Shown: positions 1 through 8,525, counted from the first letter of the stretch. The stretch is DNA of 64,000 nucleotides from Spirosoma sp. KCTC 42546 (GCF_006965485.1 NZ_CP041360.1:4196501-4260500); one strand, 5' to 3'. The notes: generated from the sequence alone by a model not told the origin. Program-made: numbers and translations.

Positions 1-697
1 TCTCCTCCTTCTCATCATAAAACAGATAATTCAGTAAATCACAGTAGGGTTTGATGATGCGGCTGCCGCGTACGATTTCGTCGGCGAAGTTGGGTTTGAG
101 AACTTCCTTGTCGGTATAACGGTGCAGGAAGAATAACTCTTTGCGCCGAAGCAACTCGATTTCGGGGTGGTCGGCGGGATAGCCTTTGGGTGTTGTTTTC
201 ATCACCTCACCCGCTGCTTCAGGAAAGTAGGTCTTGAACTCATCGGCCTCAATGATGTCCTTCAGTTGCTGAGCGTTATAGTCCACTTCCTGCCGAAATT
301 TAGCGAGGTTAGCGGGTGTCGGCTGCCACATGCCCGCACCCAGAAACGATTGGTTACCCGGTTGGATATGTACGTAATAATCAACCCGGCCCGAATGACG
401 TCCGCCGGGGCCGACTGCAAAGGCCAGATTTGATTTGTAGGGCGCTTTATCTTTAGAAAATCGGATGTCGCGGTTGATGCGAAAAATACAGTCTTTTACC
501 GCGGTATTGGCTAACGGTTCAAACGGGCTAAGCCCTGCCAATACCCGCTCCACTACCGCGCAAAGCTCGGCTTTGGCAGCATCGTACCGAGGCCGGTTGG
601 CATGAAACCACTCCCGATTGTTGTTTTGAACGAGTTCGCGCATGAACTCCAGCGTAGGCGCCGTAAAGGCCGCTTTTGAGGCAGTTTTTGTTGTCAT
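1..697 (-). CDS. DUF2461 (TIGR02453) family protein, 3' end cut by window
   Basis: The minus strand reads open from an ATG at 695-697 to the window edge for 232 codons. The translation has the family's hallmarks: an N-terminal FMRELVQNNNREWFHANRPR segment (about residues 18-37), then IFRINRDIRFSKDKAPYKSN (71-90) and a later RRKELFFLHRY stretch (184-193). DUF2461 proteins are about 220-240 residues, so only a few residues should be missing. Molecular function is not established for the family. No signal peptide is seen, so it is probably cytoplasmic. It follows the AraC gene in the same direction with a 97-bp gap that holds an inverted repeat. Confidence 0.9.
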   Translation of the reverse strand, partial: MTTKTASKAAFTAPTLEFMRELVQNNNREWFHANRPRYDAAKAELCAVVERVLAGLSPFEPLANTAVKDCIFRINRDIRFSKDKAPYKSNLAFAVGPGGRHSGRVDYYVHIQPGNQSFLGAGMWQPTPANLAKFRQEVDYNAQQLKDIIEADEFKTYFPEAAGEVMKTTPKGYPADHPEIELLRRKELFFLHRYTDKEVLKPNFADEIVRGSRIIKPYCDLLNYLFYDEKEE

Positions 698-716
698 AAC
701 TACCCCAAAGATAAGT

Positions 717-801
717 AAATTGATGTATGATATAGGATGTATAATGTATCGTTTTCTGGACATACACCATATATCGTACATCATACATCCTATATCAATT
801 T
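717..801. repeat. Intergenic inverted repeat, ATAGGATGTAT words
   Basis: The left arm lies around 717-750 and the right arm around 771-801. Both carry AAATTGAT and ATAGGATGTAT (right arm as reverse complement), with small gaps between the matched blocks. The right arm overlaps the stop codon of the araC-type gene. It lies between two co-directional minus-strand genes. Confidence 0.75.
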
Positions 802-1730
802 AGCCCTAAGAGTTGCCGCTTGAACTGGCGGGGGCAGATGTTTTCGACCGAACGAAAGGCGCTACTAAAATGGGTGATACTGTTAAAGCCTGATTCATAA
901 CAGGCATCCGTAATGGTCTTGGCTGGGTTGCTCAAAATTGCCTTTGCCCGACGGATACGTTCGGTCAGGATAAACTGGGCCGGAGAAACGCCGAGCTCAC
1001 TTTTAAAGAGTCGGAAAAAATGGGATTTAGACAGGCAGGCTTTATCACAAAGTTCCTCAACCGACAAACTACGGGTTATATTCTCACGAATATAGGTCAC
1101 CACATACGCCAGCCGGTTCGTATTTATATGCTGGCTCGTTTGCAAAAGTAAACCCGTGCGCACCTGCGTTTGTGAAAGTCGGACAATCAGCTCACGCAGG
1201 GTGTTTTTGATAAAGAAGGGCCGAAACGAGTTGTTTTCACGAAACAACCGCATCAGTTTATCCGTCAGTGAACTGATTTCAGGGTCATTCTGTACCAGAT
1301 AATTATCTGTATCCAATTGCCACTGATCTATGGTTTCGACACGCGGAATCTCTTCATTCAGCTGATCAATCGTTTCACGGATAAACTCATCTGAAATGGT
1401 GAGTGCCAGGCAGCGCGTAGGAGAATCGGTGGTGGCGTCGGGAAAATCAATCTGCATCAGCCGATCCGAGGGTAACAATAATGATTCGCCCGGTTGATAG
1501 TCGAAAGGGTCCATTTCACGCAGGTGCATCACCTTGCGGCCACTTAGCATACTGGTCATTACGGGTGCGTTGAAACGCAACTGAATCAGGTTCGCCTGCT
1601 GAAATGTCTCATACAGATGTAGTTCGGCTTCATCGTGGCTGAGTGTCAGCTTATTCTCCACCAACGTGTCCAAGCGGGCTCCCCAGGCACTTACCGCTTC
1701 CTTAGGAACCACTTTCCTTAATTTTTCCAT
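795..1730 (-). CDS. AraC family transcriptional regulator
   Basis: This is a one-component regulator of about 311 residues. The C-terminal part (about 215-310) is a double helix-turn-helix of AraC type, with SVEELCDKACLSKSHFFRLF followed by a GVSPAQFILTERIRRAKAIL stretch and a second helix pair ending in the family-typical FRxxxxxxPRQFK. The N-terminal 200 residues are an effector or dimerisation domain not recognised further. The reading frame is open 24 codons further upstream, but the ATG at 1730 is preferred because a -7-like element lies just upstream and the extra residues do not look like this family. It is divergent from the aldehyde dehydrogenase gene, its most likely target. Confidence 0.9.
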   Translation of the reverse strand: MEKLRKVVPKEAVSAWGARLDTLVENKLTLSHDEAELHLYETFQQANLIQLRFNAPVMTSMLSGRKVMHLREMDPFDYQPGESLLLPSDRLMQIDFPDATTDSPTRCLALTISDEFIRETIDQLNEEIPRVETIDQWQLDTDNYLVQNDPEISSLTDKLMRLFRENNSFRPFFIKNTLRELIVRLSQTQVRTGLLLQTSQHINTNRLAYVVTYIRENITRSLSVEELCDKACLSKSHFFRLFKSELGVSPAQFILTERIRRAKAILSNPAKTITDACYESGFNSITHFSSAFRSVENICPRQFKRQLLGLN

Positions 1731-1776
1731 ACGACCACAGAATGGGAGGATTTCGTAAGTATTTGAGACGATACCG

Positions 1777-1784
1777 CAAAAATA
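1777..1784 (-). promoter_or_regulatory. -7-like element (TATTTTTG) for the AraC gene
   Basis: Read on the minus strand the bases are TATTTTTG, matching the Bacteroidota -7 consensus TAnnTTTG. They lie about 47 bp upstream of the chosen start. A TTTG lies 15 bp further upstream, closer than the usual ~20 bp, so only the -7 part is supported. Confidence 0.4.
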
Positions 1785-1847
1785 CTTGTACAATTTCGGC
1801 AAAATTTGTGAAGAAGCTAATTAAATCACATAAAACCTTTTTTAAAC

Positions 1848-3362
1848 ATGCAAACTGCAGAAGCACCGAGCAAGACTATGCCCCGGCCAATGTTTAAGAC
1901 TCAATATGAAAACTACATCGGCGGCAAATGGGTACCACCCGTTGGAGGAGAGTACTTCGACAATGAGTCGCCGGTTGATGGGAGCCTGATTGCCAAAATG
2001 CCCCGCTCGAAAGCTGCCGATGTCGATTTAGCCGTTGCCGCAGCCCAAAAAGCGTTTGAAACCTGGGGTAAAACATCGGCTACCGAACGGAGCAAAGTGT
2101 TGCTTCAGATTGCCGACGTAATTGAACAGAATCTGGAGTTTCTGGCTCGTGTTGAAACTGTAGAGAATGGCAAAGCCCTCCGCGAAACGATGGCGGCCGA
2201 TCTACCCCTTTGCGTAGATCACTTCCGTTATTTTGCGGGCGTTATCAGGGCTGAAGAAGGTACTGCCACCGAACTGAATGCCGATACGTTGTCGCTCATT
2301 ATTAAGGAGCCAGTGGGTGTTGTCGGACAAATTATCCCCTGGAACTTCCCCCTGCTGATGGCAACCTGGAAACTGGCACCGGCCCTGGCTGCTGGCTGCT
2401 GCGTGGTGATTAAACCAGCCGAACAAACCCCTACCTCACTGGCCATTATGTTCGAATTGCTGGAAGGCATCGTACCTGCCGGTGTGGTCAACATTATTCA
2501 GGGATTTGGCCCGGAAGCGGGCAAACCGTTAGCCCAGCACAAAGGCATCAACAAAGTTGCCTTTACGGGCGAAACCACCACAGGACGGCTTATCATGCAG
2601 TATGCATCGGAAAACCTCATTCCGGTTACCATGGAGCTAGGCGGTAAATCGCCGAACATTTTCATGAAATCCATTGCCGATCATGACGATGAGTTCTTCG
2701 ATAAGTGCGTGGAAGGAGCGGTAATGTTTGCGCTCAACCAGGGTGAAATCTGTACCTGTCCATCGCGTTTGCTGGTTCACGAAGATATTTACGACAAGTT
2801 TATGGAACGGGTAATTGCCCGTACCAAAGCGATCAAACTTGGCCACCCGCTCGATCCTGAAACCATGATGGGTGCGCAGGCCAGCAACGACCAGTACGAG
2901 AAAATTCTGTCGTACATCAACATCGGCAAACAGGAAGGAGCCGAAGTGCTGACCGGAGGTGGTCCCGCCGACACCATTGAAGGTGGTTTCTATATTCAGC
3001 CGACGATTTTCAAGGGAAACAACAAGATGCGGATTTTCCAGGAAGAAATTTTCGGGCCCGTTCTGTCGGTAACAACCTTTAAAGATGCCGACGAAGCCGT
3101 TGCGATTGCCAATGATACGCTTTATGGGCTGGGTGCCGGTTTCTGGTCTCGCGATGCGCATGAGCTGTACACCATTCCCCGGCAGATTCAGGCGGGTCGC
3201 GTGTGGGTAAACTGCTACCACGATTACCCGGCCCACGCACCGTTTGGCGGCTACAAGAAGTCGGGTTTTGGCCGTGAAAACCACCTGATGATGTTAAACC
3301 ACTATCGCCAGGTTAAAAACCTGCTGATCTCGTACAGCAAAAACAAATTAGGGTTCTTTTGA
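1848..3362 (+). CDS. NAD(P)-dependent aldehyde dehydrogenase (AcoD/ExaC-like)
   Basis: This 504-residue protein should oxidise an aldehyde, most likely acetaldehyde or another short-chain aldehyde, to the acid in the cytoplasm. Family motifs are complete: PWNFP at 164-168, the general base Glu263 in MELGGKSPN, the nucleophile Cys302 in GEICTCPSR, and the EEIFGPV motif in the C-terminal third. Opening residues [12 protein letters not shown] and length fit the AcoD/ExaC branch. The next gene downstream encodes DUF779, a frequent partner of this branch, and an AraC regulator is divergent upstream. Substrate is inferred from family only. Confidence 0.95.
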   Translation: MQTAEAPSKTMPRPMFKTQYENYIGGKWVPPVGGEYFDNESPVDGSLIAKMPRSKAADVDLAVAAAQKAFETWGKTSATERSKVLLQIADVIEQNLEFLARVETVENGKALRETMAADLPLCVDHFRYFAGVIRAEEGTATELNADTLSLIIKEPVGVVGQIIPWNFPLLMATWKLAPALAAGCCVVIKPAEQTPTSLAIMFELLEGIVPAGVVNIIQGFGPEAGKPLAQHKGINKVAFTGETTTGRLIMQYASENLIPVTMELGGKSPNIFMKSIADHDDEFFDKCVEGAVMFALNQGEICTCPSRLLVHEDIYDKFMERVIARTKAIKLGHPLDPETMMGAQASNDQYEKILSYINIGKQEGAEVLTGGGPADTIEGGFYIQPTIFKGNNKMRIFQEEIFGPVLSVTTFKDADEAVAIANDTLYGLGAGFWSRDAHELYTIPRQIQAGRVWVNCYHDYPAHAPFGGYKKSGFGRENHLMMLNHYRQVKNLLISYSKNKLGFF

Positions 3363-3366
3363 CAAA

Positions 3367-3481
3367 GGGGAGAAAAGGGAGGAAGGAGAGAGGGACGTAA
3401 GGGAGAACGTAAATCTATCTCTTGTTTGGTCCCTTCCCCCTCCTCCCTTTCGTCCCTCTCCTCCTTCCTCCCTTTTCTCCC
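3367..3481. repeat. Intergenic inverted repeat, purine/pyrimidine arms
   Basis: A left arm of about 31 bp (3367-3397, containing GGGAGGAAGGAGAGAGGGAC) is matched by a right arm at 3451-3481 with one inserted base. The spacer is about 53 bp. One strand is nearly all purine in each arm. It sits between two co-directional genes that are probably cotranscribed. The same word family recurs at 7176-7265 and 23047-23157. Confidence 0.9.
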
Positions 3482-3489
3482 TCTTCGTT

Positions 3490-3870
3490 ATGGAAAGAAT
3501 AGACCTCACTCCGGCGGCAGCCGAGATTATTGATAAACTCCGCGCTGATCACGGACCACTTATGTTTCACCAGAGTGGGGGTTGTTGCGATGGCTCCTCG
3601 CCTATGTGCTATGCTGTCGGTGATTTTATCATTGGCTCATCGGATGTGCTGCTGGGCCAGATTTACGGCTGTGATTTCTGGATGTCGAGCGATCAATTTG
3701 AATACTGGAAACACACGCACTTAACCGTTGACGTAACCCGTGGGCGTGGGGCCAGTTTCTCGCTTGAAATCCCGCTGGGTGTTCGATTTCTGATTCGGTC
3801 CCGGCTCTTTGACGATGATGAATTTGCTCAATTAGCCCCCGTTCATGTTGGGCCACTGGAGGAAGTATAA
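3490..3870 (+). CDS. DUF779 family protein, aldehyde dehydrogenase partner
   Basis: This 126-residue cytoplasmic protein has the DUF779 signature: a FHQSGGCCDGSSPMC segment (about 26-40) rich in cysteine, then QIYGCDFWMS (about 57-66) and a basic GRGASFSLE. The conserved cysteines suggest metal binding or redox chemistry, but no activity is established from sequence. DUF779 genes are commonly found directly beside aldehyde dehydrogenases of the AcoD/ExaC type, as here, so a maturation or accessory role for the upstream enzyme is the simplest inference. Confidence 0.85.
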   Translation: MERIDLTPAAAEIIDKLRADHGPLMFHQSGGCCDGSSPMCYAVGDFIIGSSDVLLGQIYGCDFWMSSDQFEYWKHTHLTVDVTRGRGASFSLEIPLGVRFLIRSRLFDDDEFAQLAPVHVGPLEEV

Positions 3871-4000
3871 CGGTTTAAGGTAGTCAGTATTCGGTTTACC
3901 GTGGTTACTGCAAAATCCGATCACTCTGCCTAAATTAGGCACCTAAAAATTGCAAAGTGAATCCTGTAAATCGTTAACAATCAGCTTGCTTTGTAATGTT

Positions 4001-4046
4001 CATACCTGTATATTCGATTAGTATTCTCTAAACACTTACAGGTATG
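4001..4046. promoter_or_regulatory. 10-bp inverted repeat over the doxX-like start codon
   Basis: CATACCTGTA at 4001-4010 is exactly repeated in inverted form as TACAGGTATG at 4037-4046, and the last three bases of the right arm are the ATG of the downstream gene. It could be an operator or an RNA hairpin that hides the start codon. Confidence 0.55.
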
Positions 4047-4478
4047 AACGTTTTAAACCGAATTGAAAACTGGGGGGATACGCATCACCCCGCCTGGACC
4101 GACGCCCTACGTATTGTACTCGGAATTATCCTGGTGCTGAAGGGGGTTAGCTTTATCAGTGATACAGCCTACCTCACACGCTTAGTGGGTGGTCTGCATT
4201 TCAGCCTTTGGCCCGTCATGCTGGTACATTACGTTGCTTTTGCTCATCTGATGGGCGGCTTTCTAATTGCGCTTGGCTGCCTGACCCGGTTGATGGTCGT
4301 TCTGCAACTGCCTATTCTTGTTGGTGCGCTGTTCTTCGTAAATATCCGTCAGGGCTTTTCGCCCCTGAATTCTGAACTCTGGTTATCGGTTATCGTCCTG
4401 TTATTGCTCCTATGGTTCCTCGTCATCGGATCCGGAAAATTCTCGATGGATGAGTATGTGAAGCAGCATAGTCATTGA
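4044..4478 (+). CDS. DoxX-like four-helix membrane protein
   Basis: This is a 144-residue inner-membrane protein with four predicted membrane helices (roughly residues 20-40, 55-78, 82-102 and 112-132). The pattern of ALRIVLGIILVLKGVSF at the start and a GGFLIALGCLTRL loop between helices two and three fits the DoxX/DoxD-like superfamily. Family members are linked to redox or thiosulfate metabolism in some organisms, but nothing here assigns a substrate. A strong terminator follows directly. Confidence 0.75.
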   Translation: MNVLNRIENWGDTHHPAWTDALRIVLGIILVLKGVSFISDTAYLTRLVGGLHFSLWPVMLVHYVAFAHLMGGFLIALGCLTRLMVVLQLPILVGALFFVNIRQGFSPLNSELWLSVIVLLLLLWFLVIGSGKFSMDEYVKQHSH

Positions 4479-4480
4479 TT

Positions 4481-4517
4481 TTTTAACCGTGCGGGCGGAA
4501 CGCCCGCACGGTTAAAA
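4481..4517. terminator. Bidirectional intrinsic terminator
   Basis: There are 17-bp perfect arms (TTTTAACCGTGCGGGCG and its complement) around a 3-base loop, with T-runs on both strands. It lies between the convergent DoxX and photolyase-like genes and overlaps the stop codon of the latter. Confidence 0.92.
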
Positions 4518-5564
4518 AATATACCGAATCTCACACCAGGGAATCTCCTCCTTCACCAACTGCTCGAATACATCAATCATCTTACGCTTCAACTGGTGCT
4601 GATACCGAATGTTCCAGCCACCAAACTGGCTTACTTTACTCTCCTGTAATTCGGGTACCCACAATAGTTCTTCTGCCTTTGGATTGATGGCTAAGTTAGC
4701 CTGATGCTGCCATTGGTTGTGGGTCAGAAAAATTACTTCACATTTGAGTTGAGCCCGGACTTCGGGGCGCAACGCTGCATCGAGTTGACGAAACAACTCA
4801 CGATAGTCATTTCGCCACGCTTTTCTGTCTCCATCAGGGCCGCTGTAGACAATGACGGGTGAGAAATTTACGTGCACCTCATAGCCCGCATCGTAAAAGT
4901 CATTGATAGCAGCAATTCGCTTTTCAATACTATCGGTACGCACATCGACTAGCTTACTGACATGACTGGGCATCAGACTGAAACGAATCCGTATTTTACG
5001 TTTTGGATCGAAGTTGAGCAGTGCTGGATTAACAAACTTGGTCGCAAAAGTGGCTTTTGCACGCGTATGATCCCGGTAAAAGGCGAACACCTGCTGCATC
5101 CCCTCCGTTAGATCATAGTCGATTGAAATATCTGAGTTGCAACCAATATCATACGTCCAGTAAGTGGGGTCAGTCTGGTTTGCTGGCTTGGGCCAGGCCA
5201 GCAACTGAACGTGTTTATCAACGCTCGTCAGGTTTTCGTCGATGTTGGTAAACAAGGTAATCGGGTTTACGTTTTTATGCCGATCGACGTAGCAATAGGT
5301 GCATGCCCCGAAACAGCCATTTGCCAGACTCGGCGCAATGTAATCGGCACTACGTCCACTCCATTTGATAGCCTGAGATTTCAGTTTTCCAAGTACCAAC
5401 ACGTCGGACTTGACCTTGAAATGATTCATTCCCAACTCTGGCAACCGGTTGTGCTGTTTCAGTTCAAGCGTCTCTGCCTGTGGGAACTGAGCCAGTACAG
5501 CTTCACCCTGTTCGTTCAGGGAATCGGCGGTATATAAAATAATTGATGGATTGAAATCGGGCAT
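4512..5564 (-). CDS. Spore photoproduct lyase-like radical SAM protein
   Basis: This 350-residue cytoplasmic protein carries the radical SAM cluster CxxxCxxC as Cys84, Cys88 and Cys91 in NGCFGACTYCYVDRH, directly matching the spore photoproduct lyase layout. A further cysteine at residue 142, in GCNSDISID, sits where spore photoproduct lyases have the hydrogen-donor cysteine (Cys141 in Bacillus subtilis). Length is also the same as that enzyme. By family it would use S-adenosylmethionine radical chemistry to reverse a thymine-dimer-type lesion. Bacteroidota do not make spores, so the physiological lesion is open. It is a single gene flanked by the mod operon and a terminator. Confidence 0.85.
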   Translation of the reverse strand: MPDFNPSIILYTADSLNEQGEAVLAQFPQAETLELKQHNRLPELGMNHFKVKSDVLVLGKLKSQAIKWSGRSADYIAPSLANGCFGACTYCYVDRHKNVNPITLFTNIDENLTSVDKHVQLLAWPKPANQTDPTYWTYDIGCNSDISIDYDLTEGMQQVFAFYRDHTRAKATFATKFVNPALLNFDPKRKIRIRFSLMPSHVSKLVDVRTDSIEKRIAAINDFYDAGYEVHVNFSPVIVYSGPDGDRKAWRNDYRELFRQLDAALRPEVRAQLKCEVIFLTHNQWQHQANLAINPKAEELLWVPELQESKVSQFGGWNIRYQHQLKRKMIDVFEQLVKEEIPWCEIRYIF

Positions 5565-5674
5565 GAAGAAACGCTGAGGTTGGTAAAAAGAAAACGTTCA
5601 CAACCCAGTAATGGTTCAGAAATCCCCCAAAGCAAGTACCTGTAAAACAGACGATTAATACTAGAAAAAACAAT

Positions 5675-6499
5675 TTACTTCAACGATGAGTCGATCCGTA
5701 TCGAATCACCTACCCGCCAGTTTGCCCAGACCGGATTTGACGAGTAAACTTGCGTGGTAGTTGTCTCGATAACCCATTGTTGGCGGGCTTCATCATAGTC
5801 TATACGTGTGATAAGTTCCCGTATTGAGCTATCTGAACCACGGTCGACAATACGCTCATCGGATTGAATGCGTCCCTGCACCAACCGAACAACCCGATCC
5901 GCTAACGCCTGTACATCAACCTCGTGGTGACTCACCAAAATCGTAGTTGTGCCCCAGTTCTGATGAAGTTGTCGCAACATCTGTCTGAGCATCTGACTAG
6001 CTACTTCATCAAGAGCGGCAAACGGTTCATCCAGTAACAACAGTTGTGGCCGACGAACCAGCGCACGAGCCAGGGCTACCCGCTGACGCTGGCCGCCCGA
6101 CAAACGAACAGGCTTCTGATTCACGAATGGTTCCAGGCCCGTGGCCTCAATCAGTTCATCTACTAAAGCTTCCCGACCAGCGGGAGCCGCATATTGAATA
6201 TTTTCCCGAACCGTCATATTCGGAAACAGGCCTGTGTCCTGAAATACATAGCCAATGGACCGTTGCTGGGGAGTGCGGTTAATACCCTGGCTTTTATCCA
6301 GCCATATCGTTTCATTAACCTCAATATGGCCCGTGCCAGGAGTTTCCAGCCCAGCCAGTAACCGAAGAAGGGTTGTTTTTCCAGAGCCAGAAGGCCCAAC
6401 CAGTGCGGTTAAACTACCCGTTTCCAAGTCTAGTTGCACTTGAAGTTCACTGGCTCCTTCGGCAAACAGACGCGGCATGGTTATGTCCAGTTTGATCAT
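5675..6499 (-). CDS. modC: Molybdate ABC transporter ATP-binding protein
   Basis: This 274-residue ATPase powers molybdate (or tungstate) import. Walker A is GPSGSGKT at 35-42, the Q-loop glutamine is near 87, the ABC signature LSGGQ is at 133-137 and Walker B LLLLDEP at 153-159. The C-terminal 60 residues resemble a shortened TOBE-like metal-sensing module, so the protein is smaller than the ~350-residue enterobacterial ModC. Its start overlaps the modB stop by 4 bases (ATGA), which indicates translational coupling. Confidence 0.9.
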   Translation of the reverse strand: MIKLDITMPRLFAEGASELQVQLDLETGSLTALVGPSGSGKTTLLRLLAGLETPGTGHIEVNETIWLDKSQGINRTPQQRSIGYVFQDTGLFPNMTVRENIQYAAPAGREALVDELIEATGLEPFVNQKPVRLSGGQRQRVALARALVRRPQLLLLDEPFAALDEVASQMLRQMLRQLHQNWGTTTILVSHHEVDVQALADRVVRLVQGRIQSDERIVDRGSDSSIRELITRIDYDEARQQWVIETTTTQVYSSNPVWANWRVGDSIRIDSSLK

Positions 6500-7161
6500 A
6501 CCGTTACGCGTTTATTGATGCCATAAACCAGTAAGAGAATAGCAAATGAAAGGCCCAGCAACAGAGCCGCATAGGTATGAGCCGTATCGAAATGAAGTAG
6601 CTCGACTTCATCGTAAATAGCGATAGACGCCACCCGTGTTTGGCCTGGCAGGTTACCTCCAATCATTAATACCAGACCAAATTCGCCGATGGTGTGCGCA
6701 AATGTCAACACGATTCCGGTGAGCAAGGCGGGTTTACAGTTGGGCAATAATACCCGCCACAGGGTTCTGCTTCGCGATTGTCCCAATGTATAGGATGCCT
6801 CACGCCAGGAAATGGGCAGGTTTTCTAATCCAGCCTGAATGGGATGAACCATAAACGGTAAACTATACAGCAGTGAAGCTACGACTAAGCCTTCGAACGA
6901 GAAGACGAGTTGTAGATTAATCGTTTTCAACAACCAGCCCCCTAACCCACTGGTTGGGCTAAAGGCTAACAGCAGGTAAAAACCAACCACTGAAGGGGGT
7001 AGAACCAACGGCAGGCTGATTAGTGCTTCAATGACGGGTTTAAGTCGGAATCGGCTAAGGGCTAGCCAACCCGCCAGTGGTACGCCAATCAGGAGCAGAA
7101 TAAACGTAGTGATACCGGCTAAGCGTAAGGTTAGCCAGATGGGTTCCCAGTCGATGGGCAT
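6496..7161 (-). CDS. modB: Molybdate ABC transporter permease
   Basis: This is a 221-residue inner-membrane permease with about five or six helices. It has the ModB-typical LPLVLPPSVVGFYLL segment and the EAA loop (REASYTLGQSRSRTLWRVLLP) that contacts ModC. The frame stays open another 39 codons upstream to 7278, but those codons only read through the purine-rich inverted repeat and give a Glu/Arg- and Ser/Phe-rich string. The start is therefore placed at MPIDWEP. It lies between modA and modC, all on the minus strand. Confidence 0.92.
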   Translation of the reverse strand: MPIDWEPIWLTLRLAGITTFILLLIGVPLAGWLALSRFRLKPVIEALISLPLVLPPSVVGFYLLLAFSPTSGLGGWLLKTINLQLVFSFEGLVVASLLYSLPFMVHPIQAGLENLPISWREASYTLGQSRSRTLWRVLLPNCKPALLTGIVLTFAHTIGEFGLVLMIGGNLPGQTRVASIAIYDEVELLHFDTAHTYAALLLGLSFAILLLVYGINKRVTV

Positions 7162-7175
7162 AGAAAAAAAGGATA

Positions 7176-7265
7176 AAGGGAGAAAAGGGAGGAAGGAAGA
7201 GAGGGACGAGAGGGTAAACCGAGAATTTACATCCTCCCTTTCTTCCCTCTCCTCCTTCCTCCCTT
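7176..7265. repeat. Intergenic inverted repeat inside the mod operon
   Basis: The left arm lies at about 7176-7206 and the right arm at about 7232-7265. Both are built from GGGAGGAAGG-type words; about 22-25 bp pair with small indels. It lies between modA and modB, and the right arm reaches the modA stop codon. Confidence 0.85.
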
Positions 7266-8002
7266 CAATGATACCCAAACTGCTGCAAAATACGGCGGGC
7301 TGCCGGACTACGCAAAAATGCCATGAATTGCCGGGCTTCTTTAGGTAAGCTGGTTCGTTTCAAAACAACTACGCCCTGCGCAATAGGAGAATAACCCGTT
7401 GTTGGCAAATCGAGCCAATGTCCGCGCTTTGTCAGGCTGGGATCGAGCACGACCGATTTAGCCGTAAACCCTACCTCTGCTGCGCCCGTCAGTATGTATT
7501 GATTGACCTGGGCAATGCTTTCGCCGTACACAATTTTAGGCTGTACCACTTCCAGCAACTTTTTGGATTTCAGGAACGAAACTGCTGCTTCGCCATACGG
7601 AGCCGTTGCCGGGTTAGCAATGGCTATATGGCGAACAGCCGGGTCTGACAATATCGTTAAATCAGCCGTTAAGGGTAGATCGCTTCGTGTCCAGAGAACC
7701 AGTGAGCCATAGGCATACACTAGCGGTGCATCCACCGTAAGTCCAGCTTTGTGCAAGGTTTGCGGATAGTCGACATCGGCTGATAGAAATACATCATAGG
7801 GGGCCCCCTGTTGAATTTGCGTCGTTAGCTTTCCCGAAGAGTTCACAATTGACTCAACTTCAATACCCGTCTTTTTCTGGAATGCGACCTTCAATTGCTC
7901 CATCACAAATTGCGCGTTAGCCGCCACCGCTACGCGCAGAGGCTGACAATGAGCAAACCCTGTTATGGAGTATACGAGAAGAAATATGAGTAGTTTTTTC
8001 AT
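7265..8002 (-). CDS. modA: Molybdate-binding periplasmic protein
   Basis: This is a 245-residue solute-binding protein with a signal peptide (MKKLLIFLLVYSITGFAHCQ) and the ModA fold. Family segments are VAVAANAQFVMEQLKVAFQK at the mature start, SSGKLTTQIQQGAPYDVFLSAD in the ligand loop, and the hinge residues ATAPYGEAA. It captures oxyanion in the periplasm and hands it to ModB. The start at 8002 is chosen over an in-frame codon eight residues upstream because it begins the signal peptide. One base separates it from the stop of the preceding gene. Confidence 0.93.
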   Translation of the reverse strand: MKKLLIFLLVYSITGFAHCQPLRVAVAANAQFVMEQLKVAFQKKTGIEVESIVNSSGKLTTQIQQGAPYDVFLSADVDYPQTLHKAGLTVDAPLVYAYGSLVLWTRSDLPLTADLTILSDPAVRHIAIANPATAPYGEAAVSFLKSKKLLEVVQPKIVYGESIAQVNQYILTGAAEVGFTAKSVVLDPSLTKRGHWLDLPTTGYSPIAQGVVVLKRTSLPKEARQFMAFLRSPAARRILQQFGYH

Positions 8003-8003
8003 A

Positions 8004-8525
8004 TCAGTTAGCAAATCGCACCTCAATTGATTTCACTTCCCGAATCCAGCGGGCAGGCTTTTTCTCTCCAGGAACTACCACCCGGTATGGCCCTACACCC
8101 TGAGCCAGTGATACTCCGTCTACAGAGTCGGCCAGTAAGATTACCCGTGTTGTAAAGTCCGGGTCAATCTCAGCGAGTGCGAATATGACTTCATAATTAT
8201 CTATCGCTTTCACCACGACATACTTTGTCAGGTTTTCGCCCCGTAGTGCACTGCCTAAGGTTGCTCCTGCCTGTTTGAGTAGTTCCGAGAGTGGTACGCC
8301 CGAGTACTTGTGTTCCTTTCCATCCCGATCATTACCGATTACCTCGGTATGAGTCATGGCTTTCAAATCAGCCGCTTGTAAGGTGAGTGGTTTAGTTACC
8401 TCTCCCGAAATAGTCAGCACTATCTGGGCCTCTGCCCTATTCGTCCCAAGGAAACCCGTTAGTATGAACAACAGGCCTAGGACCGCGTGCTTACCGGTTC
8501 GTGTTCTCGCACTCTTTCGGCTCAT
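8004..8525 (-). CDS. Exported molybdopterin-fold protein without the Mo-ligand cysteine
   Basis: This protein of about 173 residues has an N-terminal hydrophobic segment ending in AEA (export signal), then a compact domain matching the oxidoreductase molybdopterin-binding fold: LTISGEVTKPLTLQAADL, HKYSGVPLSELLKQAG, and a closing GPYRVVVPGEKKPARWIREV. Enzymes of this fold bind molybdenum through a cysteine, yet this protein has no cysteine at all. It is the first gene of the molybdate operon, so a non-catalytic binding role for molybdate or cofactor is plausible. The chosen start (MSRKSART) is seven codons inside the longest frame. Confidence 0.75.
   Translation of the reverse strand: MSRKSARTRTGKHAVLGLLFILTGFLGTNRAEAQIVLTISGEVTKPLTLQAADLKAMTHTEVIGNDRDGKEHKYSGVPLSELLKQAGATLGSALRGENLTKYVVVKAIDNYEVIFALAEIDPDFTTRVILLADSVDGVSLAQGVGPYRVVVPGEKKPARWIREVKSIEVRFAN

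Noticed and set aside
2637..3284. Long antisense open frame inside the aldehyde dehydrogenase gene
   Set aside because: The plus-strand gene has all catalytic motifs; the antisense frame has no recognisable protein.
4512..5564. Taking the lyase-like gene as evidence of sporulation
   Set aside because: No other sporulation gene is present and all other genes point to Bacteroidota.
7162..7278. Apparent 39-residue N-terminal extension of modB
   Set aside because: It reads through the purine-rich inverted repeat and gives a biased Glu/Arg then Ser/Leu/Phe string; the family start is MPIDWEP.
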